From Nereocystis luetkeana (Eukaryota > Sar > Phaeophyceae > Laminariales > Laminariaceae): a DNA stretch of 64,000 bases. The DNA is taken from assembly GCA_031213475.1 (NCBI GenBank), contig JARUPZ010000003.1, forward strand, positions 11,441,127-11,505,126, in the 5' to 3' direction. Positions 21,802 to 40,985 of this stretch are shown piece by piece. Every line of letters starts with the position of its first letter. Within the stretch, counting starts at the first letter, position 1. A program made the position numbers and the translations under genes. The notes below the pieces were generated by a model. The model did no database searches. It saw only the letters and a list, made by a program, of their open reading frames with translations, and was not told where the DNA came from.

Positions 21802-24800
21802 AGAATAGGGAAAAAAGGCCGAGATAGGTTGCTAAAAAAAAGGTGTACTATTAATAATAGCTGCGGGAGAAAACAAGCAACATGTAATGCGTATTAAATC
21901 ATCACTTCAACCTTCACGCTTTTTTTTTTCTTCTTTTTTTTCGATCTCAGACCTATGCCAATGGTACAGCGAAGTTGCAATAAAAAGTTTGAATTTCAAA
22001 GATACCCGCCAAACATTTTCAGAACACGCTTCCTATGGGCCACCTAAAAAAAAAAAAAGTTCCTAACTTTTGGAAAAGCCCGAAAAAAGCAAATCTGGGG
22101 CCGATGTTGGGCCAACATCGGCTTGAGAAAAACTCAGGCCGATCTTTGGTTCGAAGCGGCGAGATTCCGAGTCCTCGACAGACATCGATCAACAAAACCA
22201 ACGATTGCGTCACGAATTCTGAACGGAGTGCGCTCGTTAGGGGCTCCGACCCACCCTAGGGTCATCGTCTTCACACCATGGCCGGTGTCATGTGGCGGGA
22301 GCCGACCAGGCGTGTGATAAAAAAACATTTGACCGCTGGTTTGCACAAAACAGAAGACAAAACTTCTCCATCTGTCTCGAATGGCAAAAAATAGTATTTT
22401 TTTCAGGTTTGGGAGGATACCGTAGGACGCCGCCGGCAAGCTCTCGCCCCCTAGACCATGGATCCGCCTGATATCTTCGAGGCCGTCATCTATACTCGTT
22501 GGGCTTGCCAGATACCGAGTGGGTTGGCCGTGGGCTGAGTCTATGTCGAGATCGAGGGTCGATCGTCGCACGAGCTGGTTTCAATCACCGTGTTGACAAT
22601 TTGCGACCAGAAAAACACAAATTGCGCCGCCTGCAGCCGTTGAGGAAAAAAAAAGAAAAAATCAAACATTTTTCTCTTTTTTCCCCACAGCGGCGGTACG
22701 AGAAAATTTTCGGCTGTTTTTTTAAAGCCATATATTTGAAAAAAAACTTTTCAACTTCGCGTTTCCATTGGCATAGGTCTCACAGCGTAGTTTTTTTTTT
22801 GTTTTTTTTTTCTTCTTCAGGTGATACCATGGTACAAATTAACAGTAAAGGAACACGCCGCCCGCCCGCCCGCCCGCCCGCCCGCTCGCTTTTTTGCCCT
22901 TTTGGTCCGCACAACACCAAAAAAAATCAGACGAGAATGAATTGACAAAAATCGTACGCAAAACAAAGAGACTTCGAAGTATACTCGTATACGGAACAAA
23001 ATAACTACCAGTTCGAAATAAAAACATGAAAAAACAGCCAACTATTAATAATTGACAGTGCTCAATGAATAGCTGTACGACTGCTGTAAGACGTTTACGT
23101 GACTCATAAAACGAAACAGATAACAAAAGGGAACAAGACCAGATCAACTGAGGGGGCAGCACGGACGAAAGTCAAGACCCATATTATACGCCCCAAGCAC
23201 TATATCTACCCAGCTCTACAGTAGCTCAAGGAAGACAGTATGATAGAGGCGAGGGAGCGACCGCTGAAGCTTGCTACAGTACTCACGAAGCTCGTCACGG
23301 GTCAAGGTCAAATTTTAGTTTCATCTCACGGATGGGGGGTCGGACCAGGAAGTTTTCCAACTCTCACGGGTCGAGTCGGGTCATCCTTACCCGACCTCAT
23401 CCAACCCGACCCGCGAGATATGACCCGACCCGTCAACAGTCCGGAAGGTTAGACTGCAGTCGTAAAAAAACCCAACAATCTCGGGAACAACAGACAGAAC
23501 ACGCGGAGAGACCTTATAATTGCTCATAGCGTCGAGGCTAACCTGGTGTGGAACTCCTCGGAGTTCTCCTTGCTGGTCGGCAGGCGCTTTCGGGTGTTCG
23601 ACTGGATGAAGGGGGTACCCGCGGGGGAGGCGAAGGTGGACTGCCCTACGGGCGCGCTGGATTTGCTCTCCTTTCCGAAGATCTTCACCTGAATATACAT
23701 ACGTACGTACGTACCAGGTGGTCATACAGCAGCAGGTATTCGAGTCAGGAAAAAATAACGCCATCTGTGTACGACGCGAGAACCACGGATGCATACGACG
23801 CAAGAATCACGGAGGACTTTAAAGAGACAAGATACAAGCAGGGGGGGGTGCACTCATTATCATGCATGGCCGCAGTCGTATGACCATAGAGACCCTCGAA
23901 TCCCTACAATGCCGGGACAGAGCCGGTTTTTCATCGACCAGGCAGACCTTCGGGGGGGGGGGGGGGTGGGGGGTGTACTCGATAGGAGAGAGCATGTCGG
24001 GTTTTCATCGACCAAACAGACGCCGCTAGCACCAAGCCCGAAGCGCCGTGAGGTGTCCGGCGAGTCGCATGAAGGGTGAGCTGCATCCTACTAAGAACCG
24101 CTTGTGAGGCGGACTTGAATATGGATGACAAGCTTCAATGAGTTAATTTAATTTCCGGTGTAGGCACTTCCAGAGACAGCAATGGGAGTACTAGAGGGGG
24201 GGTTCTCCATAGTGCCGGTGTCCGATATAATCCCGGTGAAATCGCTTGGCACTTGGCACAGATAGGAATCATCATACGGAGTAGGGATTCCTCGATAACG
24301 CCGGTTTAATTTTGTCGGTGCCCGATATGTTGCCGGCGAAATCGCTCGGCACTGTAGATGGGATTAACTATTTACAAAAAAACAGCAGATCCCCCCGGGA
24401 CACGACGCGAGCGCGGCCGTGGCAGTGTGCGGAATGATGCCGGTGCCCGCAATACTGCTGGTGTATTGGCCTATTATACTGGCACATACCGGCAATATAG
24501 AGGGAACACCAGTTGTGCGCACGAGTAGGCGATCGAGGTACTAATACCACTCTGCCCGGGAATACAACCACCGATTTGTGTTGACATTCAGAGCACCAAA
24601 TCCAATCATATTCACGGCCATTAGTGATATGACAAGACAACCAAAGGGTTTCAGTTGTGATACGTGTGGCGGTGGCCAAGAGGGGGTAGGGAGGGTATTG
24701 GGATCGAGGGAAAAAACAGATTCAACAAATATTGTAAAAGGTACCTACATTACGTGCCTGGTACATCACATTCACACTTGGCCATAACAGGCAAAAAAGA

Positions 24801-25286
24801 GCTACTTCTGTGTAGGTCACGAAGGGGGTTTCAGGAGTAATGAGGCGGTGGAAAAGAGGGGGTGTGGTAGGGGAGGGAGGAGGGGGTATTGGGATCGAGG
24901 AAAAAAACGCGATTCGGTAGATATGAAAAGGGTATATGACAGTTCTCTTGCGCGCTTGCACCAGGGTTGCACAAGAGACATATCGATATCGGCATCATAC
25001 ACAGGTACCTGGCTTGGGGGGGGTGTACTCATCATCATATTTTTGGGGGGGGGGATTCTAATCAGTTCACAACTACAGTAGGCTATATATTGTTGCCTAC
25101 CGGATTGAACCAATCAAGTGCTGTTCGTTCCCCAATGTTCTTCTTGGAAAACAGATTGACTGTATCGAGCGGGATGAGGGGGACGAGGTGACTCCTCTTT
25201 GCACGTAGTCTGTCGTCAAGAGTGATAAAACATCAGAAAAACAGACGTGAGATCGCGATCGATCGGACGAGGTCGCAATCGGTCTG
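21802..25286. other. Intergenic or unassigned, with poly(G) repeats and one exon candidate
   Basis: It contains A/T homopolymers (21920-22800), a CCCG minisatellite at 22857-22885, a possible exon at 23524-23688, and poly(G) tracts next to TGTACTC or TGCACTC near 23845, 23955, 25018 and 25047. A segment reading GACCCTCGAATCCC...ATGCCGGGAC at 23890-23925 is inverted near 20835-20860. I recognise no gene. Confidence 0.4.
23524..23688 (-). CDS. Candidate terminal exon, unknown protein
   Basis: On the minus strand an acceptor TATATTCAG at 23689-23697 is followed by 54 codons ending in TGA. The codons are strongly C/G-ending and the peptide is protein-like (starts VKIFGKESKSS, includes TPFIQSNTRKRLPTSKENS). 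A second possibility is splicing out at CAG|GTTAGC near 23541. The plus strand also has an open frame here (ending DLLSFPKIFT), so the strand is not certain. I do not recognise the family. Confidence 0.35.
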   Translation of the reverse strand: MKIFGKESKSSAPVGQSTFASPAGTPFIQSNTRKRLPTSKENSEEFHTRLASTL

Positions 25287-33097
<7,811 letters not shown>

Positions 33098-33673
33098 CTG
33101 CAAAAAACGGGACACACACACGAAAAAAAAACACCGAAATAATCGATTCTTACGCTTGTGAGTCGTAATACGCATCGATTCAGATCATCACATAAAATAT
33201 GCACTCGAAGGTCGAATTGATGATGCATCAATAGTACATATGGAAGTTGGTGTACATGGCTCTCGCGCGGCATCTCGGGCCTCTTGGGCCTTGATTTGTT
33301 GGGACAAAAAAACTGGCGATACAACTTGATCATCACAGGGACGGCCACTGCTGTTTTGTACGTAAAGGGGGGGTGATATCATGCATTGAAATGGTGTCCG
33401 AACTACAATGCAAGGAGTCGTACTCACACGGCGCGGGCGCAACGCGATCCTACCCGGCTTAGTGGCGGAGTGACAGGCCATGTACCACGTACATTTAGTG
33501 GGGGTTACGGTTCAAGAGAGGGTTGTGAATTTTATCTGGGGTGCCTGTTTGACCCCTATGAATTGAAGCCGAGCTTCTCTTCAGCCGACAGCTCTCAAAC
33601 CGTGACCGCCACTACTATTAAATAGTACTATTAAATACTACTGCTCTTTGTATCTACTATCAATAGGTATCAC
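33098..33673. other. Non-coding (intron or upstream region of the transporter)
   Basis: Starts with the acceptor TTTTTTGCAG of exon 33097. The segment ATGGTGTCCGAACTACAATGCAAGGAGT (33389-33416) has a degenerate inverted partner at 40230-40279. No exon recognised. Confidence 0.5.
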
Positions 33674-33789
33674 GGAAGGGGGGAGAAGAGCCTGCTATGT
33701 GACCCCGGATCTGAGTTACGAGTTGGAAGGAGAGAGAGAAGAAGATGTGCGAAGATAATGAATGGGATGAGAAAAAAAAAAAAAAAAAA
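33674..33789 (+). mobile_element. Poly(A)-tailed short element E, copy 1
   Basis: A 100-bp body (GGAAGGGGGGAGAAGAGCCT ... GATAATGAATGGGATG) followed by A-only sequence. Nearly identical copies are at 34612-34741, 35443-35565 and 39009-39126. It looks like a young non-autonomous retroelement moved by a LINE. No ORF. Confidence 0.85.
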
Positions 33790-33910
33790 TACTTGTATGA
33801 TATTCATCGCTCGTGACATCGTGTTGTAATTAAAGCTGGGTCATTCTACGAGCCTCATGCCTTTTGCGTCAGGGCTTCAATCCAAATGTTGTGGAACTGG
33901 CTGTCATCCC

Positions 33911-34051
33911 CAGACCCCGACTGAGTTCTTACTGCTGGTACAAGGCATATACGAGTAATATGGCAGAGCCAATGAGAGACCCAGACCCCGACTGAGTTCT
34001 TACTGCTGGTACAAGGCATATACGAGTAATATGGCAGAGCCAATGAGAGAT
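33911..34051 (+). repeat. 71-bp tandem duplication
   Basis: Two near-exact copies starting CAGACCCCGACTGAGTTCTT at 33911 and 33982. Confidence 0.9.
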
Positions 34052-34299
34052 CATCATCATCATCGATACAAACACAACAACAACAACCTGTACCAGACCT
34101 GCAGTAAAAGCCTCTTGGCTGTGTGTATGACTCTTGCCATACTGCTCTATGTGCTCATAGTGTGGCCCATATGCCGGCAAATATGCAGAGCTCAGAACTG
34201 CGCTATTTTTAAATTACACGTAAAGATGAGCCAAGATCCCCACGTTTCATAGCTTGATGAGTTAGTTGGTCATTCTTGAGTCATAAGCAGTCAGTCGTT

Positions 34300-34560
34300 T
34301 TTGTTTATTTCTCTCTTTCATGTGTGTGTGTATGGCTTGCCAGTCGTATCCAGTACGACTGCATGGCATTATGGCATCGCATTGTCTACTCGGCTTACTG
34401 CAAAACAATCTACCGCTGTAATATCTCTCGTCACGTAGTTTGGTGATCGCAGAGGTTGTAACTAGAGAGTCTAGGATTGAAGAATCGGCACGGACACTGG
34501 TTGTGCTGGATGTGTGGCCTCTTGACATTAAACCGTTATTTCTACCCGTCGACAGAGATA
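34300..34560 (-). repeat. Repeat family D, copy 2, minus strand
   Basis: The minus strand carries the ACCAGTGTCCGTGCCGATTC segment and a downstream part (GCAGTAAGC, GTAGACAATGC, CATGCC) also seen at 30835-30875. Confidence 0.65.
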
Positions 34561-34611
34561 TCAAGATGAACAACTCTCGTGTTGTGAGAGGTTGTCGTTC
34601 TGGCGCAGAGA

Positions 34612-34709
34612 GGGAAGGGGGGAGAAGAGCCTGCTATGTGACCCCGGATCTGAGTTACGAGTTGGAAGGAGAGAGAGAAGAAGATGTGCGAAGATAATGA
34701 ATGGGATGG

Positions 34710-34741
<32 letters not shown>
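34612..34741 (+). mobile_element. Poly(A)-tailed short element E, copy 2
   Basis: The same body as copy 1 with an A tail of about 32. AGAGAGG occurs just before the body and just after the tail, a possible target-site duplication. Confidence 0.85.
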
Positions 34742-34744
<3 letters not shown>

Positions 34745-34789
34745 AGGTTCGTGATTTTCTTTACACGTTACTGCTGTGCACTACTGCTG

Positions 34790-35215
34790 TGACGTCATGA
34801 ATGCCCCCAGTCAGCCTCGAGCGGTCAACACATCAACACGTGTCCGCGTCGATCTGCCCGTCCAGGCGAACTTCCGTAGATGTTAGATGTTAGATGTGCG
34901 CGAACTCGCGAACCGCAATAGAAAGCCTTTCCAAGCACAACGACCAGCTGTGGCACACCAACCGAGCACCGGTAGGCCTCTGGTCAGGGATAGCTGATAG
35001 GTTTTAGGGCTGTGTAGGGTTAGAGTCAGAGCTCCGGGTCGGGGTGGCGGCCGCCGTAAGCCGAAGCCGGAAATAATGGGCAAACATCCCATACAGATTC
35101 GCAAAACCCTCCCTCACTAGAAACAGCATCCGGTCATTCGGGCACGTCTCAAGAAAATTCGCCTGAACCGGGAGATTTACCCTAGGACGCGTTCTACGAT
35201 ATAGGTAGCACATTT
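34790..35215. pseudogene. Inverted pair of related peptide-coding fragments, unknown
   Basis: The plus strand at 34844-34876 reads VRVDLPVQANF. The minus strand at 35140-35185 reads PRVNLPVQANFLETCPNDRM and continues LFLVREGFANLYGMFAHYFR. The two are diverged inverted copies of the same coding segment. I do not recognise the protein; a decayed transposase or duplicated gene fragment is possible. Confidence 0.4.
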
Positions 35216-35252
35216 TCGCTATTATTTTGTTTCTGATCGACGGGGCTCCTTT

Positions 35253-35348
35253 TAACCCTTTTAGAACCGCAGTCCCGTTTTGGGGACAAATTTCTTGAAG
35301 TTTGGATGCTATGTCCCCAAAACGGGACTGCGGTTCTAAAAGGGTTAA
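35253..35348. mobile_element. MITE family F, intact copy with TTAA flanks
   Basis: A nearly perfect palindrome: CCCTTTTAGAACCGCAGTCC at the left and its complement at the right, with TTAA on both sides. TTAA targets and CCC ends are the hallmark of piggyBac-type elements. Other copies are near 4445, 15471, 26530, 36028, 40388, 47877 and 58985. Confidence 0.8.
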
Positions 35349-35442
35349 TTAACCCAAAGTCGTCGGAACGCCAACCTTGTTTCGAAAAATGATGTTTCAG
35401 TATCCTTGGATGCAGAATTATTCATCGGGATGCAACCGTGGC

Positions 35443-35565
35443 GGGAAGGGGGGAGAAGAGCCTGCTATGTGACCCCGGATCTGAGTTACGAGTTGGAAGG
35501 AGAGAGAGAAGAAGATGTGCGAAGATAATGAATGGGATGGAAAAAAAAAAAAAAAAAAAAAAAAA
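35443..35565 (+). mobile_element. Poly(A)-tailed short element E, copy 3
   Basis: The same 100-bp body followed by about 25 A. It matches copy 2 almost base for base. Confidence 0.85.
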
Positions 35566-36479
35566 TCTGAAATTCAGCTGAAGTCGGTTCGCGGGTGAGG
35601 TAAGGAGCTCCTGCAGTGAGGAGCCCCAGAAAACTCAGGGTGAACCTCTATCGTAGAATGCCTCCCAGCTGGGTCAACACTAAAGTAAATACTACGGCAG
35701 CAGTAGTGGGGCCTACCTATACTAATCGCAATGCATACTATAAATAGTGCGAAGGAAGGTTGCCCGCCCTATCTCGTGAGGCCGCCGCCCTATTCGTGTT
35801 CGCATGGCCAGATAGGCAATTGAATACCACGGCGGTGCAGCGAGCTACAGCAGTCGTGCCAACCGATTTGAACCCTTTTATCCAGGGGCTGCCGCACTCT
35901 AATAATAGCCGCCTCATGCCTTATATGTAGAGGCCCCACGACAGCAGTAAGAACACTATTAATACGATAATAATATCACATTCGCTGTTGGCACTATTGC
36001 TATTGATACTGCTGCTATTGCTATTCAACCTTTTCAGGGCAAACTCCAGCCCCGTTTGGGGAAGAATCTACTCACAGCACTACGAGAATTCGAGTGGTTT
36101 ATCCAAGGCAGGACTGCAGTTCTAGAAGGTACCACGCAAGTGCTTTATTATTAATAGTTGCCGAACAAAGTCGGTGAAACGCCAGTTGGGGGGGAATTAG
36201 GGCGCCGGGCTGTACCCCAGATGGTTGTAAGGAACATGTTAATAGAAATATTAATAGTACGTTACACACCTCGTATACCTGGTGCTATCATACCATCACA
36301 TCATACGTTTAGTATACTAATAGTCGTATTCGTACCAGAACTCTGCTCCGAATCATACCCCGAGTACATAAATACCTGGTATACGAATCTTGTGCGCTGA
36401 GCTAGTCGGACAAACCACACAAATACTACTCGTACAGCATGACTATTAATACTACAGTAGTATACCACTACTAATATTA
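35566..36479. other. Intergenic with degenerate MITE F and scar-like words
   Basis: A decayed family F copy lies at about 36028-36129 (GGGCAAACTCCAGCCCCG ... GGACTGCAGTTCTAGAAGG). TATTAATA words occur near 35957, 36150, 36251, 36443 and 36474. No gene seen. Confidence 0.5.
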
Positions 36480-36790
36480 ATACTGCTGTATCACACGTGT
36501 GATGGGATAGTCACACGTGTGATAGGATAGTGATACTGATAGGATAGACCGCCCCCTCAGACGAACTTGAGAGGCGATTTTCTCGACAAAGGCGAAGGTG
36601 CACACGCCGAGCGATGCGTCTGCACAGTCTACTGCTGTCACAGGCAGTCTAGTCTGTGGAAAGGGAGAAAGAGCTAGTGGTCGAAATTTTCTTTCCAATG
36701 TCACCATTTTCGCCATGTGTGCCTGCGCCCCTGGGTTTCGAGAAACTCCGTTCGGAAATTCGTCCCCGGGAGTGGTGTGACATCAAGTCT
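36480..36790. mobile_element. Decayed MITE family H copy
   Basis: Shares ACGCCGAGCGATGCGTCT, CACCATTTTCGCC and GAAATTCGTCCC with 4727-4985. It is preceded by TCACACGTGTGAT repeats. Confidence 0.55.
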
Positions 36791-37300
36791 TGTACCGGTA
36801 TATACTTAAATCCTGCTTATACACTTCATATATATAATCTTAGAACAATAGGGAACCCAATTGCCAGGAGGGCAGAAAATAGAACGTCCGTGTCTCCTCT
36901 CCGCAGCAAATATCCCTCGAGTTCGGGGTCGCCGCGCTCGTCGGCGGCGCGAGACCCCGGGACGCGCGCACGGGAGAAGACCCGTCGGAGGCCGGCTCGC
37001 GCAACCGTCGAGGAAAGCGGTCGAAAAAGCAAGCACGAAGGCAGGGAAGCGAAGGCGCCCGGAGTCCCATACAAAGTTGAAGAGAAAATCGGAATTTTAG
37101 GGTTTGCTCACAGCGGCCGAGAAGGTGGAGAAGAAAAATATATATATTTATATATTGATGTGCCGATTTCAGTCGTAAAAGTGGGGTTGGCTGATCAATG
37201 AACGAAAAACAAGGAACACGACGGCTATCCTGCCATCGTGATACGTATGCATGTTCTATACCTATACCTGGTACGAGTACGTATATGTTCCACGTGTGTG
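36791..37300. other. Unassigned, GC-rich centre
   Basis: The GC-rich block at 36880-37080 is open on both strands (Arg/Ala/Pro-rich) but has no convincing splice context or domain. I do not call a gene. Confidence 0.35.
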
Positions 37301-37304
37301 CTCC

Positions 37305-38143
37305 ACATTAAACCGTTCTTTCTACCCGTCGACATCCAGCACAACCAGTGTCCGTGCCGATTCTTCAGCCCTAGAAGAGATACAAGTTATGTGGTCACAA
37401 AGCTATACTACGTTGTATGTTGCCACGTACTGGTATGCAGTAGATGCGGCCATGAAGAGCGGCAGGAAGACGGTGCATGGAGACCCATGATTTGCGCGCA
37501 CACTATCATCACGAGAGAAGCAGTCATAGTTTGTTTTTTCCTGGTTTTGTTTTTCACGAGGCAGAATAGTATCTACCGGTACTCGTCACTGGTTTTTGTA
37601 GTTTAACGAGTTGTATACCCTTCATGGGGAATAACCTACGCAACTATCAGGGACGTGGTATCATAACTGTGCTGCACCTTTTTGTGTCAGACAGTCCAGG
37701 AAGAGATGGCGATCGTTGATATTCGTGTGGCAGTAAGGTTCGATTGCTCCTTTTTTCACTGCATATCCGCGAGTCTTCACTCTGACAGCACTCCAGATAG
37801 CAGGCAGGTGTGTTCCTCTTTCGTTTTCACGACTACCGTGCGTTTCGTACGGTGCAGGCAGCACTTCAGACAGCATCCGCTGTAGTCAGCAGCCACGAGT
37901 TGGTTAGTGGTGGGAACGGGGGTACTCTTCTATATTATAGTTGAGAGGATATACCCGCGGCCATGTTAGTTCAGTTTTGCACATTGGTTTTATCTTGTGT
38001 GCGCTTTTTCCGTCTCGTGTATTTTGAGGCAGCCGAATTTTCGATTTTTTTGTTTTTCGGATCTTCCTAGGGCTCCAGCACCTTTGTGTGACCACGGACT
38101 CCTTCGTCAGAGAGTTAATGTGAGAACAACAACAACAAACATG
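37305..38143 (+). repeat. Family D copy 3 followed by family B copy, 5'-truncated
   Basis: 37305-37400 is family D. From 37441 (GGCCATGAAGAGCGGCAGGA) to 38143 it matches the (CAA)n-tailed family B copies at 45072-45962 and 60672-61607, including GAAGAGATGGCGATCGTTGA and the ending GACCACGGACTCC...AACAACAACAA. Small ORFs inside are not conserved in frame between copies. Confidence 0.8.
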
Positions 38144-39008
38144 CAGTAAGCACAGCGGTGGGCGATGCAATGTCATGTCATCATACGTACGATTTGCTAG
38201 ATTTTTCATCCCGGCTGAAGGACGTTTTTCGACTTTGCTACAAGACTGGTCACCACCCACCACCCCGACCAATCCGACCTGAAACTATTGTAACCAATAA
38301 CCAGAGGCCTGCTTAGTTACTGTGCTCCAATAGGTTGCTCTGCTTCAGGGAGACTCTGTCAATAGGTGGCCGAGCTTGGCAAAACTATCAGTACAATAAT
38401 TCGCTGGCAAAATTCTACTATTAAATAATAGCTGATGGGTCGATGTGCGGGGAGAAAACAACAACAACGCCTGAACTCATAATAACAGTACCAGAGGTGA
38501 CAACTATTAATACCTGGTACCAGTACGTAATAATGGGGGCAGAAACACTACTGTATTACGACTACGAGCTGTCTTGTACGTGTGCAAAAGTTGACGGTGG
38601 ACGCTGTGGCGCCGCGTGTGTCCGTAATGGTTTAGGATGTACAGTAGGCCACTCGAGCGCGTACTTGTGACAGCCAGCAAGTGTTGCGAGGTGTACGCGA
38701 GCCAGCAACTACTACTATACTTCAGTGTGTGAATGAGCAAAAAATGCATCAAAATGAGCAAACGAAAATAAAATTACTTGTGAAATGGCAAGATACGACA
38801 GGAACGGTTTTTTTTTCCCGCTCATCCTTCGGTATGGGCAATTAATTTCCACAGTTGATTTTGTCAATATCGTAGCCCATACCTCTGGTATGCACATATG
38901 TATGTTCTTGCGTTCTGCCAACATAACATACCAACATGTAGCGTCTTTCCCGCTGCCAGCAAACTACAAGATGCGTGGGTCCATAAAAATGAAGGCACGT
39001 ACCGTAGC
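38144..39008. other. Intergenic, no gene recognised
   Basis: Contains a short family D tail match near 38146-38175 and scattered scar-like words (38507). Nothing else recognised. Confidence 0.4.
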
Positions 39009-39126
39009 GGGAAGGGGGTAGAAGAGCCTGCTATGTGACCCCGGATCTGAGTTACGAGTTGGAAGGAGAAAGAGAATAAGATGTGCGAAGATAATAAATG
39101 GGATGAGCAAAAAAAAAAAAAAAAAA
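39009..39126 (+). mobile_element. Poly(A)-tailed short element E, copy 4
   Basis: The same body with a few changes (GGGGGTAG, GGAGAAAGAGAATAAG) and about 17 A after a C. Confidence 0.8.
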
Positions 39127-40977
39127 TCAACACACCGGGAAAGCTTGATATTGATATTGACTCTTTTCGAGCGACTGCGAGGGGAAAAGCGACGGACACA
39201 AGACGCTTACACGGCGGTAATTGGAGTCAGTGTCGGCGACTCGAAGCAGCCGGGCTGCTGGGAAAGAGGGGGGGAGGGGAGGGGGGGGGGGCTAGTTTTT
39301 GTTTCGTGCCCGAAAGTACAGGAGTACACATATAGCGCAAGGAATCGTGCGACATCCGGGCGCAACTTGATACCTGGTACCTGGTACACTACTATAATAT
39401 TAATAGTAGACCCGAGCTGCGAGGGAAAAACACTAGTACAGATGGTTGATACTAACAGAATCGATGGATTCCGGCATTTTGGCATTATTAATATTATACT
39501 ATGCAACTGCATGCAACTACCTGGTATGTTGGTTTGGAATGAGGCCTTTAGCCGTTGCGTAAATATTCTTGATACCGCAGCAGTAGTTTTCTCAACTGTC
39601 AGTATCGATATTTGCGCCCAAATTACGGGTGCACTTCTAGTAGAGTATACTTGGTACCAGGTATATAATAGAGCAGCAGTGAAGCAGAGCACCACACACC
39701 ATCGTCCAGAAAGATTATTCAGAAAATGGCCAAAACGGCGAGAGAAAAAAAACGTACAAACCAAACACGACAGCTGCTGTCTTGCTTGCTTTAAGAATTC
39801 CCGCTTTTCACAGCACCCTGGCAAGGCACGCAAGCCCAAGGCAAGGCACGCAAGCCCAGAGATATACAAGGACTGCAAACCACACAAGCCGTTGCAGCAT
39901 GGCTGCACAATTATTATTAATATTATTAGACGCCTACCGCACGAAAACATAGGGAACCCAAAGACGTATATTCACAAGTTATGACGAGTGTGTGTGTTCT
40001 TTCCATCAAAAGCCTTCGTGAAACCTTCGCGACCTTCGAGATGAGAGACCAAAACAGAGTCATAACTTGGGTGTTTATCAGTCATCAACCCTCTACTGCT
40101 GTAGCTGTGGCAGTTCATCATCCTGCGTCAATGCCTTGGGTTATCAACCATTAAAGCGTGAGCGCCCAGCATCGGTCCAGAATCGGTAGGGGTATAGGGT
40201 CATCTTTACGTCCGTGCCCTGCGCCGTATGATGTATGACACAACTCCTTGCATTCAACCGTTGAAACTCGGACACCATGTTGTATCATCCGCCAATCACG
40301 AAGTGGCCGTTGCTGATTTTTGTCACGGGTATTTTTTATCGTGCCTTTTTCCCTCTGACGCCCCAGGGCGGTTTTAACGTTTCAACCCAATTAGGACTGT
40401 TAAGTGCAGTCCCATTTCGGGGACAAACTAGTCAAATCTCAAGTATTTTGTCCCCGAAACGAGATTGTAGCCCTAAAAGGGTTACCGTTCTTCTTCTATT
40501 GATAGTGGCCGACACCCAGCACACCCAGTGTCCGTACTGATTCTCCATCCTACAGAGAGATACGAGCTCTGAGGTCACAAACGACACATGAGAGCGATTA
40601 ATTAATGGTAAATCGCGAGGCGGTAGTCGCAAGCCCATTATTAATAGACAACGCATAGACAAGAAGAAAATGAAGAGTGAACAAGAAATATGAGAGTGAA
40701 ACGAAAACAAAGCTAGGAAAAAAAAAATACTGACGGCCACGAGCCAAAATACCAAAACGGACACGCAAGGCGGAAGGAAAGGCGAGATATCCCGGAAAAG
40801 CCGAAATAAAATGTTTTATGAGAGGCAAGCACGAGTACAAGAATGGAGAATGGAAGGTAGGCACATAATGCGCGACTTCCGACTGACCTGGACGACAAAA
40901 ATAGACAACTTACAAGTCCGGTCACACGAATGCAGACGGAAGGTACGTAAGCAAATAATGCCGGACCTCCGACTGAC
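39127..40977. other. Intergenic or intronic, no gene recognised
   Basis: Overlapping long frames on both strands (39103-39984 and 39207-39950) run through scar-like words and low-complexity DNA and are not credible genes. A family F MITE lies at about 40388-40487 and a family D piece at 40503-40575. If the exon at 40978-41901 belongs to the transporter, this is part of its first intron. Confidence 0.45.
40388..40487. mobile_element. MITE family F copy
   Basis: GCAGTCCCATTTCGGGGACA on the left and TTGTCCCCGAAACGAGATTG then CCCTAAAAGGGTTA on the right. Confidence 0.75.
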
Positions 40978-40985
40978 CTGAGCGC
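40878..40985 (-). promoter_or_regulatory. Duplicated 5' splice site
   Basis: Two copies of CAG|GTCAGTCGGA, cut points at 40978 and 40888, lie 90 bp apart in a tandem duplication. The reading frame stays open between them, so either donor would keep phase 0. Confidence 0.55.

Noticed and set aside
36656..37201. 181-aa plus-strand ORF
   Set aside because: Its first part lies in a decayed MITE H and the rest is Arg-rich low complexity with a rival minus-strand frame.
39103..39984. 293-aa plus-strand ORF and 247-aa minus-strand ORF overlapping it
   Set aside because: Both run through scar-like words (reading as YQVPG), AT-rich repeats and a poly(G) tract. No domain, and both strands open suggests chance.
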